DNA from: Novosphingobium sp. G106
Lineage (GTDB): Bacteria; Pseudomonadota; Alphaproteobacteria; Sphingomonadales; Sphingomonadaceae
Direction of reading: 5' to 3'
DNA length: 64,000 nucleotides
Assembly (NCBI RefSeq): GCF_019075875.1
Contig: NZ_JAHOOZ010000001.1
Location: 434,001-498,000, forward strand
Shown here: one piece after another, positions 6,545 through 14,470 of the stretch
How the letters are laid out: every line of letters starts with the position of its first letter
Numbering within the stretch: position 1 is the first letter of the stretch
Notes under the pieces: model-generated
What the model was told of the DNA's origin: nothing
The model's input: the letters and a program-made list of their open reading frames with translations, nothing else
Databases searched by the model: none
Position numbers and translations under genes: made by a program

Positions 6545-9459
6545 TCCATCCGCGCCGCCTCAAGGGCACGGCGTCCAATATCGCCCGCTACTACGCGGTG
6601 GGCGACTACTACTCCAAAGGGGCGGGCGAGCACTCGGAGTGGGGCGGGGCTATCGCGCGCGACTTGGGGCTCGAGGGCAAGGTCGATCCCGCCGCGCTCA
6701 AGGAACTGATCGCCGGGCGGGTTGCGGGCCAGCAACTCGGACGCCACCGGGCTAACGGGGAAATCGAACATCATCCCGGATGGGACTTTGCGGTCAACGC
6801 ACCCAAGAGCGTTTCGATCATGGCGCTCGTCGCTGGCGACGACCGAATCATCGCCGCTCATGAGCGCGCGGTCAGCACAGCGCTGGGCTACCTGGAGGAA
6901 CATGCGACGCTCCGGCGGCGGGACAGCGGTGAGATCGTGCACGAGACCACCGGGCGCCTGATCTTCGCCCGGTTTACCGAGCACGCCAGCCGGGAACTCG
7001 ACCCGCATCTGCACACGCATGCCGTCGTCATGAACATGACCAACCACGAGCCCGGTGAGCAGATGGCGAGCCTCGAGACGCGGGCGATGTATGCCGAACA
7101 GATGGTCGCCGGCCAGGTCTACCGAAACGAATTGGCTCATGATCTGCGTTCGCTTGGCTATGCTGTCGACCACGACCCGCGCTCGGGCCTGTTCGAGATA
7201 CGTGGAGTACCGGCGGAACTCATCGCCACGTTTTCCCAGCGTGCCGAGCAGATCGACGCCCATGCCAGCGAGCACGGCCTGACCGGCCAGGCCGAGCGGA
7301 GAAAGTCCTTCTACGAGACGCGCCCACCGAAAGCGAAGCAGGGGCTTGATGCTCTTCACCAGCAATGGACCGTGCGGAGTGCTCGGCTTTCCGAAGGTCT
7401 GGAACGAATGGTTGGCGAGGCGGTGCTGGCTGCGTCACCTGATCTCCAGATTGAGCAGAGAGTGGCGGCCCGTGCTGCGCTCTTCGGGATGCGTCAGGCG
7501 GAGACTGGCGAAGCAATCAACAACCTTGGCAGGATGATCAGGTTAGGTCTTGCAAGCCACGTCGGTGAGGTTCGTCTCGGCGACGTCCGACCGTTGCTCA
7601 ACGAGCACGAGGAGCGCGGTAAGCTCCTCGCAACCCGTTCGGAGAGCGGCGACCAAATTCACACGCGCGGTCGAACCACGCGGAAGACTGCCCGCCTTGA
7701 GCAGTCGCTGGCCTGGCACCTTGCGCTCGCGCTCGAGGATGGACGCCCTATCGCGTCGTCGGATCGACTGCTCGCCGTCCTCGATACCGCGGGCCTCACT
7801 CCGGCTCAGGAGCGGGCGCTCGTCGATGCGGCGCTGTCGCGCGATAGGGTGACGGCGATCCACGGGGTGGCGGGTTCGGGCAAGTCGACTCTCGTTCGAG
7901 CGCTCAGCGTCGCTGCCGGGCAGGACACGACGTTCGTCGCGGTAGCTCCGACGTCATCTGCGGCGGCGAACCTTGGGGACACCGCCAGAATTGAATCACG
8001 CACCGTTGCCAGCCTCATTGCGAGCGGTGGCCGCGACATCACGGCTGCTCACGTCATGGTGTTGGACGAAGCGGGACAGCTCGGAAGCAGGCAGGCGCTT
8101 CGGATCCTTCAAATCAGCCGTGACACGGGCGCGAGGCTCCTCCTGCTCGGCGATAACAAGCAGACAGGTGCCATCGAGCAGGGCAAGCCGTTTTGGCTCC
8201 TACAGAGAATGGGCATGCCCACGGCGCTGCTCACCGAGTCCGTGCGCCAGCAGACGAAAGCCATGCAGGCCAGCGTCGCCGCGGCCAGATCGGGAGACTA
8301 TGCTGCTTCGCTGGCTAGCCTCGACAGGGTCGTGAGTGGGGCGAGCGCCGACACGCTCGCCAAGATGTTGGTTTCGGAGTGGACCAGGCTGAAACCGGAA
8401 ACCCGCACCAGCACGAATATCCTGGTCCTCGACAATGCCACACGATTGATCGTGAACGGCCAGATCCGCGAGGTGCTGAAGCGCGAGGGTGTCATCGCTG
8501 CAGAAAACACTCGGTTGGGAGTGCTGACGCCTTCTGGCATGTCGGCTGAGGAGCGGCATCACGCGCGGTTTTACGTCCGTGGTCAGGTCGTCACGTTTGG
8601 GCGCGATATCGCGGGTCTCGGTGTTGCCAAGGACACCGAATACCGGGTTCTTGGTCTTCGGCGGAATGGAAATGGCCGCCAGGTCGTTCAACTCGTAGAT
8701 GAGCATGGCCGGGTCATCGGGTGGGATCCGAGGCTCGGCAGCGCACGCCAGGTCAACGTCTTCGCGTCCGAGGAAAGAAGTCTCGCCGTCGGTGATCGCA
8801 TCCAGTGGCGGCTGGTCAGCAAGGAACTCGCGATCAAAAACGCCGAGCGCGGCACGGTTGAGAGCCTCGCCGGAACTGTCGCGACCATCCGATGGGATCG
8901 CGGTGATCGCCGCCAGGAAATCGATCTCAATCGGCACAAAACCTGGGATCACGGCTACGCCGAGACAATCTACTCGTCCCAATCGAAAACCTACGACCGC
9001 GCCTACGTGCTCGCGCCGGTGAACTCGAGCCTCGTCAACGGGCAGAACTATTACACCGCGATCACCCGCGCCCGCTTCGGCGTGAAGCTCTGGACCGAAG
9101 ACGAGAAGCGGCTTGCGGAGAGGCTATCGAGCAGATCGGGAGAAAAAACATCTGCCCTTGAGGGGCTCGGGAGGCTCGGGCGTGATCGCGCGGATGCGCT
9201 CTCGGACCGCCATTTCGCTCAGATCGAAGTTCACCGAGCCGAGCAGCACCATCTTCGGGAAGATCGGCGCATGCGCGATTTCGAACGCTCGCGGACGCGT
9301 TCGACGCGTCTCGCTGTCGCCCAGACCCTGGCGGGCAATGCTCGAGATATATTCGCATCTCTCGAGCGCTTTGCGAGGGACGTTCTTGAACCCGCTCAAA
9401 GGTCGGAATCGAGGCCTGAGCGCGAGCTGCAGCCGCCCAATCATCAACACGAACGCTGA
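6541..9459 (+). CDS. traI: MobF-family conjugative relaxase-helicase (TraI/TrwC type)
   Basis: A 972-residue relaxase that would nick oriT, stay joined to the 5' end and unwind the strand. Paired tyrosines near the N-terminus (Y17/Y18 and Y23/Y24, in RYYAVGDYYSK) match the catalytic tyrosines of TrwC. The metal triad is H156, H158, H160 in PHLHTHAVV. WDFAVNAPKSVSIM precedes it. A RecD-like helicase follows, with Walker A GVAGSGKST at 442-450, MVLDEAGQLG as motif II and YTAITRARFGVKLW near the end. The charged C-terminal tail is short for the family. The start is GTG at 6541, overlapping the traD stop. Confidence 0.93.
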   Translation: MIHPRRLKGTASNIARYYAVGDYYSKGAGEHSEWGGAIARDLGLEGKVDPAALKELIAGRVAGQQLGRHRANGEIEHHPGWDFAVNAPKSVSIMALVAGDDRIIAAHERAVSTALGYLEEHATLRRRDSGEIVHETTGRLIFARFTEHASRELDPHLHTHAVVMNMTNHEPGEQMASLETRAMYAEQMVAGQVYRNELAHDLRSLGYAVDHDPRSGLFEIRGVPAELIATFSQRAEQIDAHASEHGLTGQAERRKSFYETRPPKAKQGLDALHQQWTVRSARLSEGLERMVGEAVLAASPDLQIEQRVAARAALFGMRQAETGEAINNLGRMIRLGLASHVGEVRLGDVRPLLNEHEERGKLLATRSESGDQIHTRGRTTRKTARLEQSLAWHLALALEDGRPIASSDRLLAVLDTAGLTPAQERALVDAALSRDRVTAIHGVAGSGKSTLVRALSVAAGQDTTFVAVAPTSSAAANLGDTARIESRTVASLIASGGRDITAAHVMVLDEAGQLGSRQALRILQISRDTGARLLLLGDNKQTGAIEQGKPFWLLQRMGMPTALLTESVRQQTKAMQASVAAARSGDYAASLASLDRVVSGASADTLAKMLVSEWTRLKPETRTSTNILVLDNATRLIVNGQIREVLKREGVIAAENTRLGVLTPSGMSAEERHHARFYVRGQVVTFGRDIAGLGVAKDTEYRVLGLRRNGNGRQVVQLVDEHGRVIGWDPRLGSARQVNVFASEERSLAVGDRIQWRLVSKELAIKNAERGTVESLAGTVATIRWDRGDRRQEIDLNRHKTWDHGYAETIYSSQSKTYDRAYVLAPVNSSLVNGQNYYTAITRARFGVKLWTEDEKRLAERLSSRSGEKTSALEGLGRLGRDRADALSDRHFAQIEVHRAEQHHLREDRRMRDFERSRTRSTRLAVAQTLAGNARDIFASLERFARDVLEPAQRSESRPERELQPPNHQHER

Positions 9460-9468
9460 GGGTCCTCG

Positions 9469-10017
9469 ATGATAGCCCGCCGTATCTTTCTTTGCCGCGC
9501 GCTCATTTCGCTGACGCTGGCCGTGAGCCTTTCAAGTCCGGCCTGGGCGCGTCTCCCGACGCGTGGAGCGGAGGAAGAAAGGGTAGGGCGTTGCATTCGT
9601 GTTGCCGCACGGGGAAGCGCCTGGCTGGAAAGGACACTATGGGGGCTGAGAGACCAGGAGGGTGGTTGGGTTGGCGCGGCGGTCCGCAATACCAACGGAA
9701 CCCACGATCTTGGTCCGCTACAGGTAAACAGTTGGTGGGCGCCGCGGATCGCGGCGTTAGTCGGTCGCCCGACCGGACACGTCCGCCAGTGGCTGCAAAA
9801 CGACCCGTGCTTCAATGTGCAGGCAGCGCGGTGGATCTTCCTGACCGGCCTCGCGATCACCGGGAACTATTGGGAGGCCGTGGGAACGTATCATAGCCCC
9901 ACCGGATGGCGTCAGCGCAGTTATGCGCGGAGCGTAGCAACGCACCTTCGAAAGCGATTTGGGGCAGACGTCTTCGCCGCCGCAGCGAACCCGGCGGCCA
10001 GCCAGTCAGCGGACTAG
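9469..10017 (+). CDS. VirB1-like lytic transglycosylase
   Basis: A 182-residue secreted enzyme with a signal peptide (IFLCRALISLTLAVSL..SSPAWA, cut near residue 26). The transglycosylase signature follows: LRDQEGGWVGAAVRNTNGTH with likely catalytic Glu64, then DLGPLQVNSWW and later YWEAVGTYHSPT. Such enzymes open peptidoglycan locally for a conjugation channel. It starts nine bases after the relaxase stop and is probably in the same transcript. The presence of a channel-assembly enzyme hints that the parent element was, or is, conjugative. Confidence 0.85.
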   Translation: MIARRIFLCRALISLTLAVSLSSPAWARLPTRGAEEERVGRCIRVAARGSAWLERTLWGLRDQEGGWVGAAVRNTNGTHDLGPLQVNSWWAPRIAALVGRPTGHVRQWLQNDPCFNVQAARWIFLTGLAITGNYWEAVGTYHSPTGWRQRSYARSVATHLRKRFGADVFAAAANPAASQSAD

Positions 10018-10092
10018 AACGATGCCGCGCCCAACCATCTCGATCGACCAGGCGTCATCGTCTCATAATTCCAGTTTCCCGGTCGTCGTTTG

Positions 10093-11628
10093 ATGACGGA
10101 TCCCAACCTCTGCGAAGCTCTGGTGAAGCTCGACCGCAAGGTCTCGCGCGCTCTGCAGAACGGAATTGGAATCAAGCTGTCGTCAGCAGACTTGGAGCTG
10201 CTCGCGGCAATTGGAGTGATCGGCACTCTCGCTGAATCAAAGGCGAGGGCCTTGGAGGAACATGCTAAATGTCGGCGATCAAAGGGGGCGTCTATCAACG
10301 CGGACCCTTCTGGCTCGATCTTGTCAGAGGAAAAGACGGGGAAGCCCACCAGCGACCGATGGTACATCTGGTGGTATGATCCCTCCACCGGACGTCAGCA
10401 GCGGAAGACTACGGGCGCATCGAATGTTCGTGCAGCCTGCAACGCCTTAGACGACCACTACCTCGCCACCCACACGTCAACGGTCCTGGAGCAGGAGACC
10501 TATTCCGTTGGCGATGCCATGAGCGACTATTGGATCGAGCACGGGCAACACCTGGCCAGCGCGGCCGGGATCAAATCTCGATTTGCCCTGATGCAACGCT
10601 TCCTCGATGCCGAGGTTGCAGAGAGGCGGCTAAACGATCCGATCCTACCTGAGCACATCGATGATCGCCTCCTTTCGCGTTTTCGCGCCTGGGCGATCAA
10701 GATACCTATCGTAGCGCGAAAGAAGGATGCCGCAGGCAACTGGGTCGACGGCAAAAGCCGCCCAAGGACCGCATCGACGGTCGAGGAGAGCGTGATCCAG
10801 CTCAAGGCCGCGTTGAACTATGCCTTCAAGGCCCGCCGCACGCGCTACGTCCCCCCGCTCGCCCATAAGACTCGCAACCAGGTCACGCCGGAGCGGACCT
10901 ACCGGCTGTCGGTGAATGCGATCGGCGAGCTTCTCGACTACAGTGTGCGCGGGGCGGGGAATTACGCTGGGCATGCGGATCGGCTTCTCCCCTTCCGCCG
11001 ATATTTGATCGCAGCAGTTTGCACGCTGGCTCGCCCGGACGCGATTTACGACATGAGCGTAGATCGAAATCGTGAACAGTGGATGCAAAACGAGCGAATG
11101 TTCGCGCTCAATCCGGCCGGGAGGATCCAGACCAAAAAGTTCCGGCCGATCGTGCCCGTGGTCGATCTCCTGCATTTCTGGCTCTCATCGACGGATGAAT
11201 GGTTCGTCTGTTCGGAACGCAGTAGCTACGATGAATCCGAGGGGGCACATGTCGTGACCCAGGGCAGGGTAGCGTCGGTCCGCTCCGCCTGGGACGGCGC
11301 CCGCCAGCAACTTGGCATCCCAGACGGCTGGGGTCCCAAATTGATCCGCCACAGCATGGCAACGATCCTCGCGAATCGCCGGGTGGACCTTTTCGAACTC
11401 GAGATGGCGTTAGGGCACAGGGTTTTGGGTAGGACGTCGAGCCGCTACGCGCTGTTCGATCCCGAGTATCTGGGCACTATCGCTGCAGGTATCGACGATG
11501 TGGTTTCGGACCTCGCCAAGGTGGCCGCTCCCGCATTTCACGCAAATTTCACGCAAAAATCCGACGAAATCCTGGCATTGCCGAGCTTAAGTCGAACAAG
11601 AAAAAGCCCCGCTAACGTCTTGCGTTAG
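10093..11628 (+). CDS. Tyrosine integrase adjacent to tRNA-Val
   Basis: A 511-residue tyrosine recombinase. Likely catalytic residues are R314 (in LARPDAIYD), R419-H420 (in KLIRHSMATIL, where Lys416 stands where many have His), H442 (in ALGHRVLGR) and nucleophile Y452 (in SSRYALFDPEYL). The variant box I with ARP is seen in a group of proteobacterial island integrases. An N-terminal YIWWYDPSTGRQQRKTTGA segment looks like an arm-type DNA-binding domain. TTG at 10090 directly precedes ATG at 10093, which I prefer. The gene ends 25 bases from the 3' end of tRNA-Val, the usual site of island insertion. Its final codons lie in a terminator hairpin. Confidence 0.88.
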   Translation: MTDPNLCEALVKLDRKVSRALQNGIGIKLSSADLELLAAIGVIGTLAESKARALEEHAKCRRSKGASINADPSGSILSEEKTGKPTSDRWYIWWYDPSTGRQQRKTTGASNVRAACNALDDHYLATHTSTVLEQETYSVGDAMSDYWIEHGQHLASAAGIKSRFALMQRFLDAEVAERRLNDPILPEHIDDRLLSRFRAWAIKIPIVARKKDAAGNWVDGKSRPRTASTVEESVIQLKAALNYAFKARRTRYVPPLAHKTRNQVTPERTYRLSVNAIGELLDYSVRGAGNYAGHADRLLPFRRYLIAAVCTLARPDAIYDMSVDRNREQWMQNERMFALNPAGRIQTKKFRPIVPVVDLLHFWLSSTDEWFVCSERSSYDESEGAHVVTQGRVASVRSAWDGARQQLGIPDGWGPKLIRHSMATILANRRVDLFELEMALGHRVLGRTSSRYALFDPEYLGTIAAGIDDVVSDLAKVAAPAFHANFTQKSDEILALPSLSRTRKSPANVLR

Positions 11629-11640
11629 CGGGGCTTTTTT
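11601..11640. terminator. Bidirectional intrinsic terminator (integrase / tRNA-Val)
   Basis: A 17-base perfect stem (AAAAAGCCCCGCTAACG with CGTTAGCGGGGCTTTTT) around a five-base loop, with A- and T-tracts on the two sides. It can end both the plus-strand integrase transcript and the minus-strand tRNA-Val transcript. The integrase stop TAG (11626-11628) is inside the 3' arm. Confidence 0.92.
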
Positions 11641-11647
11641 CTGGACC

Positions 11648-11740
11648 GGCGAATGGTGGGCGTAGCAAGGATTGAACTTGCGACCCCTACGATGTCAACA
11701 TAGTGCTCTACCACTGAGCTATACGCCCGCACCATTCGCC
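11648..11740. repeat. Inverted repeat flanking tRNA-Val
   Basis: GGCGAATGGTG at 11648-11658 and CACCATTCGCC at 11730-11740 are perfect 11-base inverted repeats that enclose the tRNA. The left copy overlaps the encoded CCA end. In the precursor they would stack on the acceptor stem, giving about 17 pairs with a two-base bulge. Confidence 0.8.
11654..11728 (-). tRNA. tRNA-Val (anticodon GAC)
   Basis: Read on the minus strand it starts GGGCGTATAGCTCAGTGG, has the anticodon loop TTGACAT (GAC), the T-arm GGTTCAA-type stem-loop (GCAAGTTCAATCCTTGC), acceptor CTACGCCC, discriminator A and an encoded CCA at 11654-11656. It is intact, and its 3' end faces the integrase, as expected for an attachment site regenerated on insertion. 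cpdR lies upstream of it on the same strand. Confidence 0.95.
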
Positions 11741-11811
11741 AGCCGGGCGGCTAACCGCCTCGGCGAGGGCAGGCCTCTAGCGAGGCTGCCTCCAGGATGC
11801 AATACGCTTTC

Positions 11812-12186
11812 TTAGATTAACGCTTGCGCCGAATGGCCGAACACCCGCTGCACTTCCAGAACCAGATCGCGCAGGTGGAATGGCTTCGACAGCACCTTGG
11901 CCTGCGGTGCTTCGCGGCTGGCCTTGAGCGTCACCGCGGCAAAGCCGGTGATGAACATCACCTTGGTTTCCGGGCACAGTTCGGCGCATCGCTGGGCGAG
12001 TTCGATGCCGTCCATCTCGGGCATGACGATGTCGGACAACAGCAGGTCGAAATGCTCGCGCTCCAGATAAGGCAGGGCTTCGGTGCCGCGGCTGACCGCG
12101 ACGACTTCGTAGCCTGCATTTTCGAGCGCGCGCGCGAGATAGACGCGCATCGCTTCCTCATCTTCGGCGAGCAGGATGCGAATCAT
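11812..12186 (-). CDS. cpdR: CpdR-like single-domain response regulator
   Basis: A 124-residue receiver domain without an output domain. The acidic pocket is E8-D9 (LLAEDEE), the phospho-acceptor D52 (LLLSDIVMPEMDG), the switch Thr in MFITGFAA and the Lys in VLSKPFHLRDL. In Caulobacter, CpdR in its unphosphorylated form directs ClpXP to cell-cycle substrates. The assignment rests on size, sequence and the neighbourhood next to tRNA-Val and a divergent N-formylglutamate amidohydrolase gene, an arrangement I recall from related alphaproteobacteria. Confidence 0.85.
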   Translation of the reverse strand: MIRILLAEDEEAMRVYLARALENAGYEVVAVSRGTEALPYLEREHFDLLLSDIVMPEMDGIELAQRCAELCPETKVMFITGFAAVTLKASREAPQAKVLSKPFHLRDLVLEVQRVFGHSAQALI

Positions 12187-12283
12187 GGGTCTCCGGTCCG
12201 TCTATTCTTTGGGCGAGCCTCATAACGCTCGCGGTCGACAGGCTATAGAGGCTTTCGGGTTAAAATTCTCGTCCCAATAACGG

Positions 12284-13284
12284 ATGGCCTACTTTGACAC
12301 AAAGCCCGCTAAAGTTCAGCTTCGGCGCATGAACGGTACCGAATCGGAAGCAGGCGAATCGCATTTGTCGACAGGTGGGCAGATTCCGGGGTCCGCAGGT
12401 GTTCATGCCTTCACCGTGTCGGGGCCGCTTCCCTCCGCGATTCCCGTACTGATCGCCGTGCCGCATGCCGGGCGCGCCTATCCGGGTTCGTTGCTCGAGC
12501 GGATGCGCAATCCGGGCTTTGCTGCGCTGCGGCTCGAGGATCGCTATGTCGACCTGCTGGCCGAGAAGGTCGCGGCCGAGACGGGGGCAACCTTGCTGAT
12601 CGCCCACGCGCCGCGTGCGATGATCGATCTCAACCGCGCGGCCGACGATGTCGACTGGGACATGTTCGGCTGCGGCGCGCCGGCCGATGTCGGCAGCTAT
12701 ACGCCGGGCAAACGCGCGCGTAGCGGCCTCGGTCTGATTCCGCGGCGGCTACCGGGAATCGGCGAGCTGTGGAAGCGGCGTCACGACGAGCACGATCTCG
12801 CCGCGCGCATCTCGCAAATCCACGAGCCCTATCACGTCGCTCTGGGTGAGGAACTGGCCAAGCTGCGCGATCGTTGGGGCGCGGCGCTGCTGTTCGACCT
12901 GCATTCGATGCCGCCGCTCGCCCTGCGCGGGGGCCAGGCGCCACCGGAATTCGTCCTCGGCGATCGTTTCGGCACGAGCTGCCACGGCAGCCTGATCGGA
13001 TCGTCCTTCGCCTATCTCGCCGAGATGCGGCGCGGCGCGGCGCACAACCGGCCCTACGCGGGCGGCTATGTGCTCGAGCGTCACGCGGCGCCGGGCGAGG
13101 GGCTGCACGCGTTGCAGCTCGAGATCGACCGCAGTTCCTATCTCGATCGCGGCTGAACGAACCAGGCAAGGGATTCGCCGCGATCGCGCATCTGCTGACC
13201 GGATTGGTACGCAGGCTCGCGGTCGAGGTCGCCGCGCTTGGCCGCGTTAGTTCGTCGCCGGGCTGGGCCGAAGCGGCCGAATAA
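12284..13284 (+). pseudogene. N-formylglutamate amidohydrolase family, frameshifted near 3' end
   Basis: The family hydrolyses N-formylglutamate to formate and glutamate, or acts on related amides. Recognisable parts are LIAVPHAGRAYPGSLLE, LEDRYVDLLAEKVA, RAMIDLNRAADDVDWDMF, the metal-site stretch LLFDLHSMPP and LHALQLEIDRSSYLD. The open frame stops at 13154-13156 right after SSYLDRG. The expected continuation (LNEPGKGFAAIAHLLTGLVRRL) is intact one frame over and ends at 13284. One missing C after GATCGC at about 13150 explains it. ATG at 12284 is used; ATG 12329 is an alternative. It lies divergent from cpdR. Confidence 0.75.
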
Positions 13285-13305
13285 GCCCCGAGGCGGATGG
13301 CCGAT

Positions 13306-13408
13306 AAAAAACCACCTCGTGCAATGCACGAGGTGGCCAAGGTTCAGGGAGGAGGTGCACGATGTGCACCAAGTCCCATCAGGCCATGAGGGTAGCGCTG
13401 ACAGGACT
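13306..13408 (-). ncRNA. Candidate small RNA with an anti-Shine-Dalgarno motif
   Basis: On the minus strand a promoter-like pair (separate entry) is followed by about 100 bases without a gene. They contain a hairpin (GGTGCAC ATC GTGCACC, 13354-13370), then ACCTCCTCCC (13347-13356, overlapping the stem foot), then a strong GC hairpin with a T6 tail (13306-13336). CUCCUCCC motifs beside stems occur in alphaproteobacterial stress sRNAs such as the CcsR/cuckoo family. Membership in any named family is not established. The span is estimated from promoter to terminator. Confidence 0.55.
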
Positions 13409-13413
13409 CACCT

Positions 13414-13442
13414 AAAATAGGCCTAGCTGCCCGGCCTTGCAA
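13414..13442 (-). promoter_or_regulatory. Sigma70-like promoter for the candidate sRNA
   Basis: On the minus strand TTGCAA (13442-13437) and TATTTT (13419-13414) are 17 bases apart. Initiation would fall near 13408 and produce an RNA ending at the terminator at 13306. Confidence 0.5.
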
Positions 13443-13522
13443 CCCCCGAACCGCATACTGGCACAAGACATAGGTCGAATGTGGAGTAGGCTTGGCTCGA
13501 ATCCGGAGGCAAGCCCCATGCG

Positions 13523-13556
13523 AAGAAGGGCGCGGACCGCTGCCGGCCGCGCCCTT
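13523..13556 (-). terminator. Terminator-like hairpin after the SapC gene
   Basis: AAGGGCGCGG and CCGCGCCCTT form a ten-base stem with a GC-rich loop, about 45 bases after the minus-strand SapC stop. The rest of 13443-13600 shows no gene. Confidence 0.6.
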
Positions 13557-13600
13557 CCTGCGATTTTCTACGCTCTCCCAGATCGAGAGCGGCTTCTAGA

Positions 13601-14377
13601 TCAGGCCGGCACGGGCGCGGGAACCGGACCCTTGCCGAGCTGCACCTGGCGGCTGAAGATATCGCGGACGAGTTCGAGCGAGAACAGGTGCGCATAGATC
13701 AGGGGCAGCAGGCCGCTCTGGTTCCAGCCGCGCAGCACGTCGCCGCGGACTTCGCGCAGCTTGCTTTCGTCGACCATGCGGAAGCCGCGATAGGTGAAGG
13801 GCTGTTCTTGGCCTTCGATCTGCAACGCCAGTTCGCCGTCCATCAGCAGGTCGTGCTTCTTGAGCTCGGCCGTGAAGGTAGCGGTCTTCTGCCCGGCGAT
13901 CTCGAACTGCTCGCAGAACTGCAGCGTCGCCTTGGTGCTTTCCGACGGCTCTTCGCCTTCGAACAGCGGCTGACCTTCATCGAACTCGCCGATGAGCCCA
14001 CTGGTCGGGTCGAAGCAGAGCGACAGTTCTTCCGACTCCGGCTGAAGCTTGGCCAGCATGAACGGATAGCGGCGGGCATAGGCGGGGATGTAGACCGGGT
14101 TGGTCAGCGCGCCCTCGTCATCGACGTAGACGTTGATGCCCTCGTTCATGCCCATCAGCGCGAGCGGCACGGAATCTTCGCCGCTCGAGAAGACGATCGG
14201 GAAGTGGCGCTGCGCCATCGGGAATTCCTCGACGGTCAGCGGGATAGCGTGCTGGCCGACGAGCCAGGGCGCGCGATCGGTGCCCTTGCTGTTCCAGCCG
14301 GCGTGATCCTGCCGGTTAAGCGGAGCGAGATCCTTGTAGAAAATCGGCAACGAAGCATTCTGCGGCGCGCTGGCCAT
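13601..14377 (-). CDS. SapC-family protein
   Basis: A 258-residue protein matching the SapC family known from sphingomonads and Caulobacter. Family-typical stretches are HAIPLTVEEFPMAQRHFPIVF, VYIPAYARRYPFMLA and LCFDPTSG..EFDEGQPLF. The family is named for Campylobacter S-layer proteins, but its role in this group is unclear. I see no signal peptide or membrane segment, so it may be cytoplasmic. AGGAGA stands seven bases before the ATG at 14377. It is monocistronic, with its own terminator-like hairpin. Confidence 0.85.
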   Translation of the reverse strand: MASAPQNASLPIFYKDLAPLNRQDHAGWNSKGTDRAPWLVGQHAIPLTVEEFPMAQRHFPIVFSSGEDSVPLALMGMNEGINVYVDDEGALTNPVYIPAYARRYPFMLAKLQPESEELSLCFDPTSGLIGEFDEGQPLFEGEEPSESTKATLQFCEQFEIAGQKTATFTAELKKHDLLMDGELALQIEGQEQPFTYRGFRMVDESKLREVRGDVLRGWNQSGLLPLIYAHLFSLELVRDIFSRQVQLGKGPVPAPVPA

Positions 14378-14470
14378 GAAAGGTCTCCTGTGGAGCGCTG
14401 GAAGTCGCGCTGCCCTTTAGGCGCTGGCCGTTACCCGCGCAAGCTGAGGAAGGCCCCAGTTTGCGCTAAA

